The notes beneath the pieces are model-generated. The model had not been told where the DNA came from. It saw nothing but the letters and a program-made list of their open reading frames with translations, and searched no databases. Shown here in pieces: positions 42,153 to 50,041 of a stretch of DNA of 64,000 nt. The stretch is from contig CAUJGP010000036.1 in the NCBI GenBank assembly GCA_963170155.1, positions 27,759-91,758 of the forward strand, given 5' to 3'. Source of the stretch: Bdellovibrionota bacterium (lineage in GTDB: Bacteria; Bdellovibrionota; Bdellovibrionia; Bdellovibrionales; Bdellovibrionaceae). The first letter of the stretch is position 1; each line of letters starts with the position of its first letter. Both the position numbers and the translations under genes were made by a program.

Positions 42153-43898
42153 ATGACTTATAGTAACGCTGAGTTGCCCCTTCATTTAAGGCAGTATATT
42201 GCAGAGCAAGACTACTCGCTCTACACTCCCATTGATCACGCTTCTTGGCGTTATATTATGCGAATATCCAAGGAATTTTTTAAAGATCATGCTCATCCAA
42301 AGTATCTGGAGGGTTTACGCGAAACAGGAGTGACGACAGAGCGTATTCCTAGAATTTCTGAAATGGATCAAAAACTTCAAAAATTTGGTTGGCGTGCTGT
42401 CATTATCACAGGATTTATTCCTCCAGAACCCTTTCTTGAAATGCTCGCTCATCGGATACTGCCTATTGCTTCTGACATGAGAAAGTTAGAAAATTTGGAT
42501 TACACACCAGCTCCTGATATTGTGCATGAAGCCGCCGGACATGCTCCTATTTTAGCGGACCCAGATTATTCGTCTTATTTGAAAAAGTTTGGTGAAATTG
42601 CGAGAAGAGTTATTTTTGCGAAAGAAGATAATGATCTTTATAAAGCAGTTTTATTGCTTTCAGAAACAAAAGAAAATCCTTCGGCAACTTTTGAAGAAAT
42701 TGAAAAAGCTCAGAAGAACCTCGACGAAGCAGCAGAAAAAGTGGGTTATGTCAGTGAAGCCCAGCAAGTGACACGATTAGGATGGTGGTCCACGGAGTAC
42801 GGGCTTTATGAGAAAGATGGCAAATATTTAATGTATGGAGCGGGGCTATTATCGTCTGTAGGTGAGAGCTACAACTGCCTTTCTGATAAGGTTGCTAAAG
42901 TTCCTTTAACCATTGATTGTATTAATGTGTCTTATGACATCACTCAACCTCAACCCCAACTCTTTGTAACAGATGAATTTAAAAAATTAGAAAAAGTAAT
43001 CGATCAGCTTGCTGAAAGAATGGCTTACCGCCATGGTGGTATTTTAGGGCTAGCAAAAGCACACCGAGCTCAAACACTGACGACCACGGTTTTCGAATCG
43101 GGGATACAGGTCAGTGGAGTTTTGTCGGAGTATCGAACTGATGCCCAAGATAATGTCACCTTTATTAAAATGACTGGGCCTGTTCAATTGTCTTGGGAAG
43201 AAAAAGAAATTTCAGGGCAAGGAGTCGATCGCCACTCACAAGGTTTTAGTTCACCGATAGGTAAAATCAAGGGTTTGAGTAAGTCTTCTTGGCTAGCAAC
43301 GGCAGAAGATTGGCAGAGCTTAGGATGTCGAGAAGGTCAAAAATGTTCTTTTGAGTACACATCGGGTATTAAAGTAAGTGGTATTTGGGTTCAGTCCATT
43401 AAACAAGAAAATCGTATTCTTATCATGAGTTTCAAACAGTGCACTGTGAGTCTTGGTCAAGAGATTTTATTTGCACCCGATTGGGGAGACTTTGATCTTA
43501 TTTTAGGGGAAACGGTTACTTCTGTTTTTGGGGGAGCGGCTGATCGGAATGCTTATATGAGCAAGGTGATTCTCGAGCCATTTCACCCTCGTCCTCAAAA
43601 ATGTAATCTTACGGCTGAAAATAAAGAGTTAAATTCACTCTATGGCCTCATTCGAGAGTTGCGAGAATATAAGGTTGTGGATGGAGACACTTTGGATAAG
43701 ATCCTTCGAGTTAATGAGATTCTTGATTTGAAGTACCCTAACGATTGGTTATTGCGTCTTGAAATTTTAGAATTACTTAAAAAAAATCAATGGCGTCCTC
43801 AGCTTTGTTTGGAATTAAATAAAAAGTTAGATGAACTCAGTCAAGAATCTGATCGCCTTAAGATGCTTATTCACAGAGGACTTCATCTAATTCCTTGA
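42153..43898 (+). CDS. phhA: Aromatic amino acid (phenylalanine) hydroxylase, long form
   Basis: A 581-residue iron/pterin-dependent monooxygenase. The catalytic domain (about 1-320) has TPAPDIVHEAAGHAPILADP with the two iron His, the TRLGWWSTEYGL strand and SVGESYNCLSD with the ligand Glu. The C-terminal 260 residues (GILGLAKAHRAQTLTTTVFESGIQVSGVL...) are a beta-rich extension found in long bacterial aromatic amino acid hydroxylases; its role is unclear. The start is uncertain: ATG 42153 or 42150 fit best, while TTG 42114 would add 13 hydrophobic residues. No pterin dehydratase gene is adjacent. Confidence 0.9.
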   Translation: MTYSNAELPLHLRQYIAEQDYSLYTPIDHASWRYIMRISKEFFKDHAHPKYLEGLRETGVTTERIPRISEMDQKLQKFGWRAVIITGFIPPEPFLEMLAHRILPIASDMRKLENLDYTPAPDIVHEAAGHAPILADPDYSSYLKKFGEIARRVIFAKEDNDLYKAVLLLSETKENPSATFEEIEKAQKNLDEAAEKVGYVSEAQQVTRLGWWSTEYGLYEKDGKYLMYGAGLLSSVGESYNCLSDKVAKVPLTIDCINVSYDITQPQPQLFVTDEFKKLEKVIDQLAERMAYRHGGILGLAKAHRAQTLTTTVFESGIQVSGVLSEYRTDAQDNVTFIKMTGPVQLSWEEKEISGQGVDRHSQGFSSPIGKIKGLSKSSWLATAEDWQSLGCREGQKCSFEYTSGIKVSGIWVQSIKQENRILIMSFKQCTVSLGQEILFAPDWGDFDLILGETVTSVFGGAADRNAYMSKVILEPFHPRPQKCNLTAENKELNSLYGLIRELREYKVVDGDTLDKILRVNEILDLKYPNDWLLRLEILELLKKNQWRPQLCLELNKKLDELSQESDRLKMLIHRGLHLIP

Positions 43899-44153
43899 TG
43901 GTGATCATTGAAGGGTTGCATTTTTCAGGCATTTTTTTGTTAAGAGGTCAGTCAAGCTCTTTGGAATCACTCACTAATCCTCTTTGGTTATAAAAGATCT
44001 TAGATTTGTTATTTTTAATGTTGAGAATGAAGATATTTTATTCATTCACTATGATTTTTATTAAATAAAATGTAATTATTTTCTGGAGTTTATTCTTTTA
44101 CAGACAGTGTGCCTTTTTTGAAGTATAAGGCTGATGGTGTGGAAGGAGATTTT
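43899..44153. other. Intergenic region before the secreted EEP hydrolase gene
   Basis: A 255-base AT-rich gap. AAGAGG near 43941 and CCTCTT near 43979 could form a 6-base-pair stem with a long loop, too weak to call a terminator. GGAAGGAG precedes the ATG at 44154. Nothing else is recognised. Confidence 0.4.
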
Positions 44154-45101
44154 ATGAAAGCAAAAAACCTCTTAAAGATGGTGATATTTTTCGCAGGAGC
44201 TTTAGTAATATTTAGGGGCTTTAGTCAGAATGCTGAGGCTCAAGAGATAAGATCTTCTTCATCAGAAACTCATTTGACAGTGATGAATTATAATATCAAA
44301 GGCCTTAGTGGTTTTTTTGGAGGTAACAAAAAAGAAAACCTTAAGCGCATTATGGATGAGCTTATGCTTCAATTTCGATCTGGTTCAGCGCCGGATGTTG
44401 TTCTTTTTCAAGAGGTTTTTTCTAGTGATGCAAATAAGATTGTAAAAAAATTACATGCTCCTGACCTTTATCCATATCGTGTAAAGGGGCCAGAAGAAAG
44501 CAGTGGTTATATTTATAATTCTGGTTTAGTGGCTCTGAGTCGATTTCCTATTCTCTCGAATGAGATTATTGCATTTAATAAAGCTTGCGCGAGTTGGGAT
44601 TGTCATTCCAATAAAGGAGCGCAGCTCCTCACCATCCAGGCTGAAAATTGGCCAGAACCTGTCCGGATTTTAAATACTCATATGCAAGCGCATAATGAAA
44701 ATGATTCTATTCGCCTTCAACAAATTCAGATCTTGAAAAACTTTTATGCAAAATATGAAGAAAACCCTTTAAATACTATATTTGCAGGAGATTTTAATTT
44801 TAAGCCAAATCGTCCCAGTTATGAGGTTTTTAAGTCAAATTTTAAAAACTTTCAAAATGTAGGTGAATATTGCTTTGCAAATCCGGCATATTGTCAAGTT
44901 CATCCTCAAGTTGCATCTTCTCTTTTATACATGGACACTAAAGATCATCAGTTTTATTCGTGTTCTCGCACAAGTGCGATAACACCTGTGTATCTGGTGA
45001 GAAATTTTAGCAAAGAAGTCGATGACCTGGAATTATCAGATCATAAGGCTTACCAGGTTCAATATAAAATTGACTGGAATAAAAGAGGGTGTGTCAATTA
45101 A
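44154..45101 (+). CDS. Secreted endonuclease/exonuclease/phosphatase-family hydrolase (sphingomyelinase-like)
   Basis: A 315-residue exported protein: signal MKAKNLLKMVIFFAGALVIF... with cleavage near AEA|QE. The DNase I-like fold motifs are all there: VMNYNIKG (metal Asn), DVVLFQEVF (metal Glu), LNTHMQAHN (catalytic His), FAGDFNFKP (Asp/Asn) and LSDHKAYQVQ (Asp-His). Six Cys are visible in the mature protein, suggesting disulphides. The motif set cannot separate a nuclease from a neutral sphingomyelinase; the layout is closer to the latter. In a predator it could attack prey lipids or DNA. The ATG at 44154 has a GGAAGGAG ribosome binding site. Confidence 0.82.
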   Translation: MKAKNLLKMVIFFAGALVIFRGFSQNAEAQEIRSSSSETHLTVMNYNIKGLSGFFGGNKKENLKRIMDELMLQFRSGSAPDVVLFQEVFSSDANKIVKKLHAPDLYPYRVKGPEESSGYIYNSGLVALSRFPILSNEIIAFNKACASWDCHSNKGAQLLTIQAENWPEPVRILNTHMQAHNENDSIRLQQIQILKNFYAKYEENPLNTIFAGDFNFKPNRPSYEVFKSNFKNFQNVGEYCFANPAYCQVHPQVASSLLYMDTKDHQFYSCSRTSAITPVYLVRNFSKEVDDLELSDHKAYQVQYKIDWNKRGCVN

Positions 45102-45104
45102 TAA

Positions 45105-45413
45105 ATGATTTTAATTTACTCTACCTTTCCTGATTTATCCACAGCCAAGGTTGTAGCTCAGAGCCTTCTTTCTAGAAGGCTCGTGGCTTGTGTTAATATT
45201 TTACCAGCGACGCATTCTCTATATCGATGGCAAGGGGAGTTAGAGGAATCTGTTGAAGTTATCGCTCTCTTTAAAACACAAGACCATTTATTCGAGGAGT
45301 GTCGGGCTGAAATTTGCAAGGGACACCCTTACCAAGTCCCCTGTGTTTTGCAAATTGAGGTAAAACAAGGGGAGCTTTCTTATCTAAATTGGGTCAAGGA
45401 AGAGACGAAATAA
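45105..45413 (+). CDS. cutA: Divalent-cation tolerance protein CutA
   Basis: A 102-residue trimeric protein with YSTFPDLSTAKVVAQSLLSRRLVACVNI, TKLYRWQGELEES-type segment (ATHSLYRWQGELEESVEVIALFKT) and HPYQVPCVLQIEV, all family hallmarks. It starts three bases after the secreted hydrolase gene, so it is probably co-transcribed. A 29-residue membrane-protein gene converges on it, four bases beyond its stop. Confidence 0.95.
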   Translation: MILIYSTFPDLSTAKVVAQSLLSRRLVACVNILPATHSLYRWQGELEESVEVIALFKTQDHLFEECRAEICKGHPYQVPCVLQIEVKQGELSYLNWVKEETK

Positions 45414-45417
45414 AGTC

Positions 45418-45507
45418 TTACGAACTTACTGTGAGAACTAATTTGAAAATAAAGAAAAAGGTAAAAGTTAAGAGGATGAGTATTAGCATCGTCTTGGACA
45501 GATTCAA
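45418..45507 (-). CDS. Small single-span membrane protein
   Basis: An open frame from TTG 45507 encoding 29 residues, MNLSKTMLILILLTFTFFFI... ending KLVLTVSS. AAAAGGAGGAG lies three to five bases before the TTG, about as good a ribosome binding site as any in the window. ATG 45489 is an internal alternative but lacks such a site. Residues 7-21 are a hydrophobic helix with a Lys on each side. It is between cutA and pyrE on the opposite strand. No family is recognised; small hydrophobic toxins and membrane regulators are of this type. Confidence 0.55.
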   Translation of the reverse strand: MNLSKTMLILILLTFTFFFIFKLVLTVSS

Positions 45508-45613
45508 TGACTCCTCCTTTTAAAAAATCATTGTCAATAAGCCTTTTTGGCTCCACTATGGCCTCTTAACGCTGTGGTTTGCATAAATCATACCGATTAA
45601 AAGAAGGAGCATT

Positions 45614-46138
45614 ATGAACCGGAAAGACCTGGCAAAACAGATTTTTGAAATAAGTCATTTAACCGGTGAATTCAAGTTACGTTCGGGACAGGTCTCTCAA
45701 GAGTATTTTGATAAGTATCGATTTGAATCCCAACCACAGCTATTGCAATTAATTGCGTCAGAAATGAAAGAAATGGTCCCTAAAGATACGGAGGTGCTTG
45801 CGGGTCTCGAAATGGGGGGGATTCCAATTGCAACAGCATTATCATTGGTGACAGGCCTTCCGATGGTTTTTGTTCGTAAGAAGGCCAAAGATTATGGTAC
45901 GTGTCAATTAGCTGAGGGAGTTTCTGTCCGAGGCAAGAAAGTCTGTATCATTGAAGATGTTATTACGACTGGAGGGCAGGTCATTCTTTCTGCGCAAGAT
46001 TTAAAAAAAGAGGGAGCTTTGGTTAATAACGTTCTCTGTGTGATTGATCGAGGGTCTGAGTCTATTGTTAAGATGAAAGAAAAGGGTCTTTCTTTAAGAC
46101 CTCTCTTTACAACTGCTGAGTTAAAAGGCGGATTGTAG
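45614..46138 (+). CDS. pyrE: Orotate phosphoribosyltransferase
   Basis: A 174-residue enzyme joining orotate to PRPP in UMP synthesis. It begins RKDLAKQIFEISHLTGEFKLRSGQVSQEYFDKYRFE, contains the loop VFVRKKAKDYGTCQLAEG and the PRPP motif VCIIEDVITTGGQVI. It is shorter than the E. coli enzyme (213) but of usual length for this short subfamily. AAGGAGCATT precedes the ATG. It stands alone. Confidence 0.93.
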   Translation: MNRKDLAKQIFEISHLTGEFKLRSGQVSQEYFDKYRFESQPQLLQLIASEMKEMVPKDTEVLAGLEMGGIPIATALSLVTGLPMVFVRKKAKDYGTCQLAEGVSVRGKKVCIIEDVITTGGQVILSAQDLKKEGALVNNVLCVIDRGSESIVKMKEKGLSLRPLFTTAELKGGL

Positions 46139-46305
46139 GGGGGGCGGTGAATACCAGAGAAATAAATAAAAATAATATATTTGCTCATGGAGATTGAGTT
46201 TAAAGAAATATTATTTAACCCCACTAAGGGCTAAGCTTTAAGTGACATTATGCCCTGTTTTTATGCGATGCGGATGATTCGATTTGCTTTCAATACATAA
46301 ATCTA

Positions 46306-46376
46306 GTTCAGATGCTAAACTTATTGACCTTTAATAAAGTCTTCTTTAACCTTGAAGCTAAGTTTAGTATCTGAAC
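46306..46376 (+). promoter_or_regulatory. Long stem-loop in the leader of the secreted-protein gene
   Basis: GTTCAGATGCTAAACTTA (46306-46323) pairs with TAAGTTTAGTATCTGAAC (46359-46376): 17 Watson-Crick pairs and one G-T. Inside the 35-base loop, GACCTTTA and TAAAGTC can form a second small stem with one bulge. It ends 45 bases before the ATG at 46421 and has no T run. It could stabilise the mRNA, be a terminator-like attenuator or be an inverted-repeat element. Confidence 0.5.
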
Positions 46377-46420
46377 AAATAAGTTCACATTAGTTGGATA
46401 TTCACAAGAAAGGAATAACT

Positions 46421-47182
46421 ATGCATTATTTACAAGTGCGCAAGGTAAGCGCAACGGTATTTTCTCTGGCGTTACTCTTAGGACTTCATAGTGGAGCCGA
46501 AGGTGTTGCAGCTAAAAATGATAACAAAGGTGTTATTGTTACTAAAAGCGACAAGAAGGTAAAAGCAGATTTTGATATAGTTCATACTAGAATTACAACA
46601 GAGGGCAATGTTGCTACTTTTGAGATTGAAGTCAGTGGCAAGGCTGGTAAATCAAAACCATCAAAAAGTGGTAAATTTGCGGGAGCAAGGGTATTTTCTT
46701 ATGTATGGCCAACCTCTATTGATCCAGTAGAAGTAGGATTTGAAGCAAAATCAGGAATTTTAGCTCTTGCAGTTACAATCCACCCTGATTTTAACGATGA
46801 ACCCTTATTTGAAGATGATGGATCAAAATGGCATACTCATTGGGTTGTTTTGGCCAATGACGAAGCTTGCGGTCCTAAAGGTATGAAAGTTAAAGATATT
46901 CCAGAAGGCACAAAACCAAAATTACCTAAAACTTGGCCCGGTGTTCCTCTCTTCATTGATAGCCCAGGATACCCACCTCGCTTTTCATCTAAGACTGTAA
47001 AAGTAAAAGTTCCTTTTGATAATATTGCGGCCGTAGAGAGTGCAAAGTTTGATGGTGTGACTTCTGGTTTAAGAGTCAATGAATCAGTACATGCTCCATT
47101 ACTTTGTATTGAGAATGTTTTTAAAGTGGCTTCTGGAGATTTAAGTCTTCCAGGTCAAGTCCTTAAAAATCCAGCAAAATAA
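46421..47182 (+). CDS. Secreted protein of unknown function
   Basis: A 253-residue protein with a clear signal peptide (KVSATVFSLALLLGLHSGAEG, cleavage near VAA|KND). The mature part is beta-rich with charged stretches and includes SYVWPTSIDPVEVGF, HTHWVVLANDEACGPKG and PGYPPRFSSKTVKVKVPFDN. It has two Cys. I recognise no family. The His/Trp pair in KWHTHWVV and a nearby Asp/Glu stretch might bind metal, but this is a guess. ATG 46421 has AAAGGA upstream. A long leader hairpin precedes it and a strong terminator follows, so it is a single-gene, probably well-expressed unit. Confidence 0.75.
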   Translation: MHYLQVRKVSATVFSLALLLGLHSGAEGVAAKNDNKGVIVTKSDKKVKADFDIVHTRITTEGNVATFEIEVSGKAGKSKPSKSGKFAGARVFSYVWPTSIDPVEVGFEAKSGILALAVTIHPDFNDEPLFEDDGSKWHTHWVVLANDEACGPKGMKVKDIPEGTKPKLPKTWPGVPLFIDSPGYPPRFSSKTVKVKVPFDNIAAVESAKFDGVTSGLRVNESVHAPLLCIENVFKVASGDLSLPGQVLKNPAK

Positions 47183-47497
47183 TAGAGAAAGATTCAGATT
47201 GCTCTGATTTTATTCTCCTTTGTTTGTGTTGACAGAAAAAATTAATTTTTCACAAGGGGTTTGCAACTTGAAGTTGTAAGCCCCTTGTTTATTTTTACGG
47301 TGGTAAAAGAATGGAAATCATGAAGGATCTTTTTTAAAGAAGAGTGATCTATTTTTTTAGAAAATGAGAACTGAATTTTTCTAAAATAGATTATTATAAT
47401 TTAAGTCATCTGAATTGAATAAAAAGATAAATAACTTTATAATAAGAGAATCTCTTACGAATAGACATGGGGTTTTAACATGTCACAGGAGGAAGCA
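47183..47497 (+). other. Intergenic region with terminator, AT-rich
   Basis: A 315-base gap. The first 110 bases hold the strong terminator at 47250-47295. The rest is very AT-rich and must contain the promoter of the Rof-like gene; TAATAA-type boxes are too many to single one out. An ATG at 47480 lies in frame with the next gene but without its own ribosome binding site. Confidence 0.4.
47250..47295 (+). terminator. Strong rho-independent terminator of the secreted-protein gene
   Basis: ACAAGGGGTTTGCAACT (47250-47266) pairs with AGTTGTAAGCCCCTTGT (47270-47286), 17 pairs with two G-T wobbles and a TGA loop, followed by TTATTTTT. It lies 68 bases after the stop codon. Confidence 0.93.
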
Positions 47498-47857
47498 ATG
47501 TCTAAGTATCAATTTTCGATAAGTCGTTCGAATATTTTAGATGGTCCTGGTAAAAATAAAGAGGTTAAATTTAACTCTTCTTATAAACCCGTTGACTGTG
47601 ATTTCACGGATGAGCTTGAATTTGCAGTTGTGAAAAAATTGAATGTAGAAGTTCATTTTAAAAAGGAAAATGAAGAGATTTCTAGCGTTTCTGGGAAGTT
47701 AGTCGATATTTTTACTCAAAATAAAGAAGAGTTCTTAAAAATTTCTGATGGAACCTTGATCCGATTAGATCATATTATGGAAGTCAGAATTTTAGACCCC
47801 GAAGAGACAGAGCAAAATTGTAATTTTGAGATGGGATGTGAAATTAAGAAACGATGA
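47498..47857 (+). CDS. Rof-like (Rho-binding antiterminator family) protein
   Basis: A 119-residue protein with SSYKPVDCDFTDELEFAVVKK, then GKLVDIFTQNKEEFLKISDGTLIRLDHIMEVRIL. This matches the Rof/YaeO layout: Y-x-P-V/I-x-C-D-x-x-D-x-L-E, a small beta barrel, and I-R-L-D-x-I near the end. Rof binds Rho and blocks its action in E. coli. The N-terminal 20 and C-terminal 20 residues are extra. ATG 47498 is preferred over 47480 because CAGGAGGAAG lies right before it. It converges on the MarR gene. Confidence 0.7.
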   Translation: MSKYQFSISRSNILDGPGKNKEVKFNSSYKPVDCDFTDELEFAVVKKLNVEVHFKKENEEISSVSGKLVDIFTQNKEEFLKISDGTLIRLDHIMEVRILDPEETEQNCNFEMGCEIKKR

Positions 47858-47899
47858 ATATATATTTATAAAAATTAGATTATAATTTTTAATTTAAAG

Positions 47900-48439
47900 T
47901 TAAGATGTATACTCTCTGCATATTTTTTCTGATTCAGCTGGAGAAAGGGCTTCCTCTGTTAAGCCACATGTCGAACCAGATTTTGTGAGGTTTTTGTTAT
48001 ATTTGCAATTTTTGCAAATGCCAAAAGCGCGGTGGTTGGTTTTTTTCTGTAAGACTTCAAGTAGATTGCGAAGCTCTACATTGGTTTTCTCTGGAATTTT
48101 GATATTGATCAGTTCTGATAATTTTTTTACGATCGTTTGCCCATTAGATGTAAGTGCAAGATGAAAAACCCTTTTATCGGTAGAATCTTGGGTGCGATTA
48201 ATTAATTTTGTTTCTTCTAGGAATTTAAGGCTTTGTGAGATGCTCCCTTTAGTTTGTCCTAGATATTCAGAAAGGGATTGAGTGGTGTCTGAGTATTTAT
48301 TGCAAAAAGACAAATATTGGAGAATTTCAATGTGAACTAACTGAAGATTTTCAGAGGCAGCAAACTTCCGTAAAATACTTTTGTGAGTTGCTACCAGACA
48401 TTCAATCCAAAGAAGTGACGAGTTTCGATGGTTCACCAT
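47900..48439 (-). CDS. MarR-family regulator with C-terminal four-Cys motif
   Basis: A 179-residue winged-helix regulator. The recognition region is SLSEYLGQTKGSISQSLKFLEETKLINRTQDSTDKRVFHLALTSNG (about 60-105), a typical MarR HTH and wing. The C-terminus adds ICKNCKYN, STCGLTEEALSPAESEKIC: C-x2-C then two more Cys, likely a metal or Fe-S site or a thiol switch. It is divergent from a CPGC thioredoxin-like gene, and an 11-base-arm palindrome lies 58 bases upstream of its start, so autoregulation and control of the neighbour are likely. The signal sensed is unknown. Confidence 0.88.
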   Translation of the reverse strand: MVNHRNSSLLWIECLVATHKSILRKFAASENLQLVHIEILQYLSFCNKYSDTTQSLSEYLGQTKGSISQSLKFLEETKLINRTQDSTDKRVFHLALTSNGQTIVKKLSELINIKIPEKTNVELRNLLEVLQKKTNHRAFGICKNCKYNKNLTKSGSTCGLTEEALSPAESEKICREYTS

Positions 48440-48496
48440 AGTTTATTGTATGGCTTTTAGTTACTATAGACAAGGAATAAATTTGATGTACAATAA

Positions 48497-48521
48497 ATAT
48501 TGTTTAGTCGCTAAACAATAT
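48497..48521. promoter_or_regulatory. Palindromic operator in the MarR/thioredoxin-like intergenic region
   Basis: ATATTGTTTAG and CTAAACAATAT, perfect 11-base arms, flank TCG. MarR proteins usually bind such palindromes of 16-25 bases near their own promoters. Its core GTTTAG-N3-CTAAAC is the same as in the palindrome at 11059-11087. It lies 58 bases from the MarR start and 152 bases from the divergent start. Confidence 0.75.
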
Positions 48522-48672
48522 AAAAATAAGAAAAATGATCTCTAATTTACAGTTCTATTTTTCATGGGAATGCCTTTAGAGTAAAATGAGGTCTTCTTTG
48601 ATAAGTTAGAGTACTCTATTGTAACATATTGTATTCTTTAAGCTTTATGATGTTAAAATAAAGGAGGTTGTT

Positions 48673-49191
48673 ATGTCCAATGAAGAACCAAAGAGTCAAG
48701 AGATGGCTCCTGAGTTGATTGTTTCAAAATGGCTCAATACGGAGACAGAATTATCTCTTGAAAAACTAAAAGGTAAGGTTGTTGCTATTCATGCTTTTCA
48801 AATGCTTTGCCCAGGATGTATTTTGCATGGTATTCCTCAGGCCAAGAAACTCAGTGATATGTTTAATCGTGAACATGTCGCTGTTTTGGGGCTGCATACG
48901 GTTTTTGAACACCATGAAGGGATGCAAGAGAAGTCATTGAGAGCTTTTTTGCATGAATTCAGAGTCAAATTTCCAGTGGGAATTGATCAGCCGTCGACGG
49001 GTATGGAAATTCCTCAGACAATGAACTTATATCAAATGCGAGGAACCCCGACCTGGTTGATCATTGACCGACAGGGGTATTTGCGTCTTCATGCCTTTGG
49101 TCAAGTGGATGATTTGGTTTTGGGATCAGAAATAACAAAATTAGCAATGGAAGGTCAGGATCAAAGTATTGAACTTATTAAGCGAAGGTAG
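48673..49191 (+). CDS. Thioredoxin-fold protein with CPGC active site
   Basis: A 172-residue cytoplasmic protein of the TlpA/AhpC-TSA type. It runs LKGKVVAIHAFQMLCPGCILHGIPQAKKL, with the redox pair C46-P-G-C49, then VAVLGLHTVFEHHEG and cis-Pro region MRGTPTWLIIDRQGYLRLHAFGQ. There is no signal peptide. AAGGAGG precedes the ATG. It is divergent from the Cys-rich MarR gene and 33 bases or less before glyoxalase II, suggesting a shared thiol- or electrophile-stress response. Confidence 0.85.
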   Translation: MSNEEPKSQEMAPELIVSKWLNTETELSLEKLKGKVVAIHAFQMLCPGCILHGIPQAKKLSDMFNREHVAVLGLHTVFEHHEGMQEKSLRAFLHEFRVKFPVGIDQPSTGMEIPQTMNLYQMRGTPTWLIIDRQGYLRLHAFGQVDDLVLGSEITKLAMEGQDQSIELIKRR

Positions 49192-49224
49192 TTGGTTGGT
49201 AAATTCCAAAGGATTCTATTTTTT

Positions 49225-50013
49225 ATGAAACCATGGGAGGCCGTCCAACCTAAGGTGAGATTGCAGTATTCCTCTTTAACAGTATGGCTCTTGCCATGCT
49301 TCGCTGATAATTATATTTTTTGCATTTATAATGATGAAGATAAAAAAACAATTGTTGTAGATCCTGGCGAAGGTACTGTCGTTGAACGCTTTTTGAATCA
49401 ACAAGGATTTTTTTTAAATGAAATTTGGATTACTCACCATCATTCAGATCATATTGATGGGGTTTTCTATTTAAAAGAAAAATATGCATGTGTTGTCCGA
49501 GGATCTGTTCAAATCTCAGGGCGAATCCCAGGTGTAACCCTTTCTGTTGAGGAGTCTTCTTTTTGGGAGTGGGGTTCCTTTAAAGTTGATGTTTTGAACT
49601 TACCTGGTCATACGCGCGATCATATAGGGTATTGGATTTATGATAAAAAACATTCTTTACTTTTTTCTGGAGATGTCCTTTTTGGTTTAGGGTGTGGCCG
49701 TTTGTTTGAAGGCACTTTTGAGCAAATGAAGGATTCTTTGAATAAAATTATGGCTTTGCCAAAGAAGACTCAGGTTTTCTGTTCTCACGAATATACAGGT
49801 AAAAACCTTGAATTCACATTAAGTCAGGCAATCAAAGATACTAAAATCGAAATGCGAGAATCTAAAATTATTGAGAGCCTCCGTAAGGGTCAGCCAACCG
49901 TTCCTCTTGATTTACACGAAGAGATGAAAACGAATCTTTTTTTAAAGGCTCTTCAAAGTGATAGCCCCCTTCAGGAGTTTCGTTTTTTGAGAGAGAAGCG
50001 AGATCATTTTTAA
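49225..50013 (+). CDS. Glyoxalase II-like metallo-beta-lactamase-fold hydrolase
   Basis: A 262-residue (from ATG 49225; TTG 49192 is the other choice) hydroxyacylglutathione hydrolase. Metal ligands are in THHHSDHIDG, LPGHTRDHIGY, FSGDVLFGLGCGRLFEG and FCSHEYTGKNLEF; the C-terminal region with SLRKGQPTVPLDLHEEMKTNLFLK matches the glyoxalase II substrate domain. It hydrolyses S-lactoylglutathione or a similar thioester. It follows the thioredoxin-like gene directly, so it is likely under the same MarR control, and converges on the rsm22 operon. Confidence 0.9.
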   Translation: MKPWEAVQPKVRLQYSSLTVWLLPCFADNYIFCIYNDEDKKTIVVDPGEGTVVERFLNQQGFFLNEIWITHHHSDHIDGVFYLKEKYACVVRGSVQISGRIPGVTLSVEESSFWEWGSFKVDVLNLPGHTRDHIGYWIYDKKHSLLFSGDVLFGLGCGRLFEGTFEQMKDSLNKIMALPKKTQVFCSHEYTGKNLEFTLSQAIKDTKIEMRESKIIESLRKGQPTVPLDLHEEMKTNLFLKALQSDSPLQEFRFLREKRDHF

Positions 50014-50041
50014 AAAGATCTTAGTGCGTTTCTGATAGACC

